A stretch of 16,782 nucleotides of DNA. Origin: Pseudomonadota bacterium (lineage in GTDB: Bacteria; Pseudomonadota; Gammaproteobacteria; Burkholderiales; Burkholderiaceae_C). The notes below the pieces were generated by a model. It did no database searches and was not told the origin of the DNA. It was given only the letters and a program-made list of their open reading frames with translations. A program made the position numbers and the translations under genes. The first letter of the stretch is position 1, and each line of letters opens with the position of its first letter. Of this stretch, positions 14,860 to 16,782 are shown piece by piece. The stretch lies in assembly GCA_023422975.1 (NCBI GenBank), contig JAFAGF010000276.1, forward strand, positions 1 through 16,782, read 5' to 3'.

Positions 14860-16782
14860 GTGGTGCTTGCTAGTTGGCGTTCGCTCGTGGTGCTGGGCGG
14901 CGTGTGTCTGCCCGCCCTCAGCTGGGCCTTACCCACACCGCAGGAAGTGCACAGCAGCTTTCAATCCTCCGAAACCTACATCCTCTCGCGCGAAGGCGAG
15001 GTGCTGCAGCGCCTGCGCACCGATAAGCAGGTGCGCCGTGGCGCCTGGGTGGGTTTGGGGGAGGTGTCGCCCGCCTTGCGGATGGCTTTGCTGGTCAGCG
15101 AAGACCAGCGTTTTTATGCCCACAGCGGGGTGGACTGGCGGGCTGTCTCTGCCGCTGCATGGGGCAATGTGTGGAACACCAAAACGCGGGGTGCCAGCAC
15201 CATCACCATGCAATTGGCCGGGCTGATGGACGAAGACTGGCGTGCCAGTGCCAGCGGGCGCAGCATGGGGCAAAAGCTGGGGCAAGCGCTGGCCGCCACG
15301 CAGCTGGAGCGGCGCTGGCGCAAAGACCAGATTCTGGAAGCCTATCTGAACCTGCTGCCATTTAAGGGCGAACTGGTAGGCATTGATGCCCTCAGCCGAA
15401 CCTTGTTTGGCAAAGCCGCGCATGGACTCGATGAAACGGAGTCCGCCATTGCCGCGGCTTTGGTACGTGGCCCCAATGCCAGTGCCGCCGTGGTGGCGCA
15501 GCGCGCCTGCGTGGTTTGGCAAGACTTGCAGCAACAGCATACGGCTGCAGAGAAATCTACTTCCAAGCCCGATTGCACCATCGTGCAGTGGCGTACCGAA
15601 CAAGCCTTGCGCGCCCGCTTATGGACTGCCACAGAAGGCGATGCCGCGCACTGGGCGCAGCGCGTCTGGGCGGGCTATGACCATGCACAAGCCATTCCGC
15701 GCCAAGGCATTACCACCACGCTCAGCGCCCGGGTGCAGCGTGTGGCGCAAGAGAGTCTGCAGCGCCATCTGCGTGAGTTGCAAGGGCGCAATGTGCAAGA
15801 CGGCGCGGCGGTGGTGCTGGACAACCGCAGCGGTGAAGTGCTGGCTTGGGTGGGCTCATCGGGCACGCTCAGCCAAGCCAGCGAGGTCGATGGTGTGCTG
15901 GCCTGGCGCCAGCCGGGATCGACCCTCAAACCTTTTTTGTATGCGCAGGCGCTGGATGAGCGCCGCCTGACCGCGGCCTCTTTGCTGGAAGACTCTGCGG
16001 CGCAGATTGCCACGCCCTCCGGTTTGTACATTCCGCAAAACTATGACCGGCGCTTTAAAGGCTGGGTGTCGGTGCGCATGGCGTTGGCTGCTTCACTGAA
16101 TGTGCCGGCCGTGCGCACGCTGGTGATGGTGACGCCGGACGCCTTCTTTCAGCAGCTGCGCCAGCTGGGGCTGCCGCTGCGCGAAAACGCGGGGTATTAC
16201 GGCTACAGCCTGGCGCTGGGCAGCGCTGAAGTGCCGCTGCTGCACCTGACGAATGCCTACCGGGCCTTGGCCAATGGTGGCCAGTTTGCGCCGGTTGCAC
16301 CTGCCGTATTGGGCGTGGCACAGAGCGCCCAGCCTGTGCAGGCACTATCGCCGCAGGCCGCTTTTGTGGTGGGCGATATTTTGTCGGATGCGCAAGCCCG
16401 CGCCAGCACCTTTGGACTGGACAGCGTGTTGGGCACACGCTTTTGGACGGCGGTGAAAACCGGCACCAGCAAAGACATGCGCGACAATTGGGCGGTGGGC
16501 TGGTCGCAGCGCTACACCGTGGGCGTGTGGGTGGGCAATGCCTCGGGGGAAGCCATGCACAGCGTCAGTGGCAGCAGTGGTGCAGCACCCATCTGGGCAG
16601 ACATCATGGCGGCATTGCATGCGCGCGTGCCCAGCCGGGCACCGCAGGCCCCTGTAGGATTGCAGCAGCAAACGGTGCGTTTTGTGGCTGCAACGGGCGC
16701 AGCAGCGCTAGAGCCTGGGCGCAAGGAGTGGTTTCTGGAGGGGACGCAGCAGCCAGTATTTGCTATAGAGAAAGAAGCTTCT
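14860..16782 (+). CDS. pbpC: Penicillin-binding protein 1C (partial, runs off the window)
   Basis: This bifunctional peptidoglycan synthase is anchored in the inner membrane and acts in the periplasm; 641 residues are visible, about 100 missing. A single N-terminal hydrophobic segment covers residues 8-24. The GT51 glycosyltransferase domain has EDQRFYAHSG (catalytic Glu81), RGASTITMQLA (110-120), and QLERRW...DQILEAYLN with Glu150. The transpeptidase domain has STLK (Ser354 nucleophile, Lys357), SLN (412-414) and KTGT (533-536). The start of the C-terminal BiPBP domain (about 600 on, with RKEWFLEGT) is cut by the window. No ATG is available near the EEP stop; starts are GTG 14860, GTG 14863 or TTG 14854, none with a clear ribosome site, so translation may be coupled to the EEP gene. 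The family is usually next to an alpha-2-macroglobulin gene; here that gene is at 182-6100. Confidence 0.93.
   Translation, partial: MVLASWRSLVVLGGVCLPALSWALPTPQEVHSSFQSSETYILSREGEVLQRLRTDKQVRRGAWVGLGEVSPALRMALLVSEDQRFYAHSGVDWRAVSAAAWGNVWNTKTRGASTITMQLAGLMDEDWRASASGRSMGQKLGQALAATQLERRWRKDQILEAYLNLLPFKGELVGIDALSRTLFGKAAHGLDETESAIAAALVRGPNASAAVVAQRACVVWQDLQQQHTAAEKSTSKPDCTIVQWRTEQALRARLWTATEGDAAHWAQRVWAGYDHAQAIPRQGITTTLSARVQRVAQESLQRHLRELQGRNVQDGAAVVLDNRSGEVLAWVGSSGTLSQASEVDGVLAWRQPGSTLKPFLYAQALDERRLTAASLLEDSAAQIATPSGLYIPQNYDRRFKGWVSVRMALAASLNVPAVRTLVMVTPDAFFQQLRQLGLPLRENAGYYGYSLALGSAEVPLLHLTNAYRALANGGQFAPVAPAVLGVAQSAQPVQALSPQAAFVVGDILSDAQARASTFGLDSVLGTRFWTAVKTGTSKDMRDNWAVGWSQRYTVGVWVGNASGEAMHSVSGSSGAAPIWADIMAALHARVPSRAPQAPVGLQQQTVRFVAATGAAALEPGRKEWFLEGTQQPVFAIEKEAS

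Noticed and set aside
1..16782. tRNA, rRNA or CRISPR array
   Set aside because: No regularly spaced direct repeats with unique spacers were seen, and no cloverleaf or rRNA-like segment was recognised. This was by eye only; tRNAscan-SE and a CRISPR finder would settle it.

Overview
The window looks like a chromosomal segment of a betaproteobacterium, most likely of the family Comamonadaceae (Comamonas/Acidovorax/Delftia relatives). The basis is GC-rich coding sequence, betaproteobacterial-looking proteins, and two copies of an imperfect palindrome built on an AGC(T/G)GCTAGCGC-type arm that I recall as common in that family. The placement is inference. Nothing in the window looks like a phage, transposon, CRISPR array or defence island. 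It is nearly all coding, with eight genes on the + strand and one (tenA) on the - strand.

Layout: (1) 182-6100, a very large periplasmic alpha-2-macroglobulin-like protein with an intact CLEQ thioester, closed by an intrinsic terminator. (2) 6168-6470, a small YciI-family protein followed by the first palindromic repeat. (3) 6661-8718, a BCCT transporter of the long BetT (choline) type. (4) 8835-13039, a complete CUT1-type ABC importer in the order ATPase, binding protein, permease, permease, closest in character to the UgpCBAE glycerol-3-phosphate/glycerophosphodiester system. It is preceded by three 11-bp-spaced units resembling a PhoB box. (5) 13062-13155, the second palindromic repeat, acting as a bidirectional terminator between the importer and the convergent tenA. 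(6) 13167-13829 (-), TenA thiaminase II / aminopyrimidine aminohydrolase with all recognisable active-site residues. (7) 13968-14849, an endonuclease/exonuclease/phosphatase (EEP) superfamily hydrolase. (8) 14860 to beyond the window end, penicillin-binding protein 1C (PbpC), cut off by the window edge.

How they may work together: the alpha-2-macroglobulin and PbpC are normally an adjacent pair (yfhM-pbpC in E. coli), thought to protect and repair the envelope. Here about 8.8 kb and seven genes lie between them. Those genes are mostly nutrient import: choline (BetT) and glycerol-3-phosphate or glycerophosphodiesters (Ugp), with a possible phosphodiesterase (EEP) downstream. This suggests a phosphate-starvation or phospholipid-headgroup salvage block placed inside a cell-envelope locus. 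TenA (thiamine pyrimidine salvage) has no obvious metabolic link to its neighbours.

I did not find an evidently new system. The most useful leads are the Pho-box-like repeats with a possibly leaderless ugpC, a substituted stacking tryptophan in the UgpB-like protein, and the split A2M/PbpC pair.
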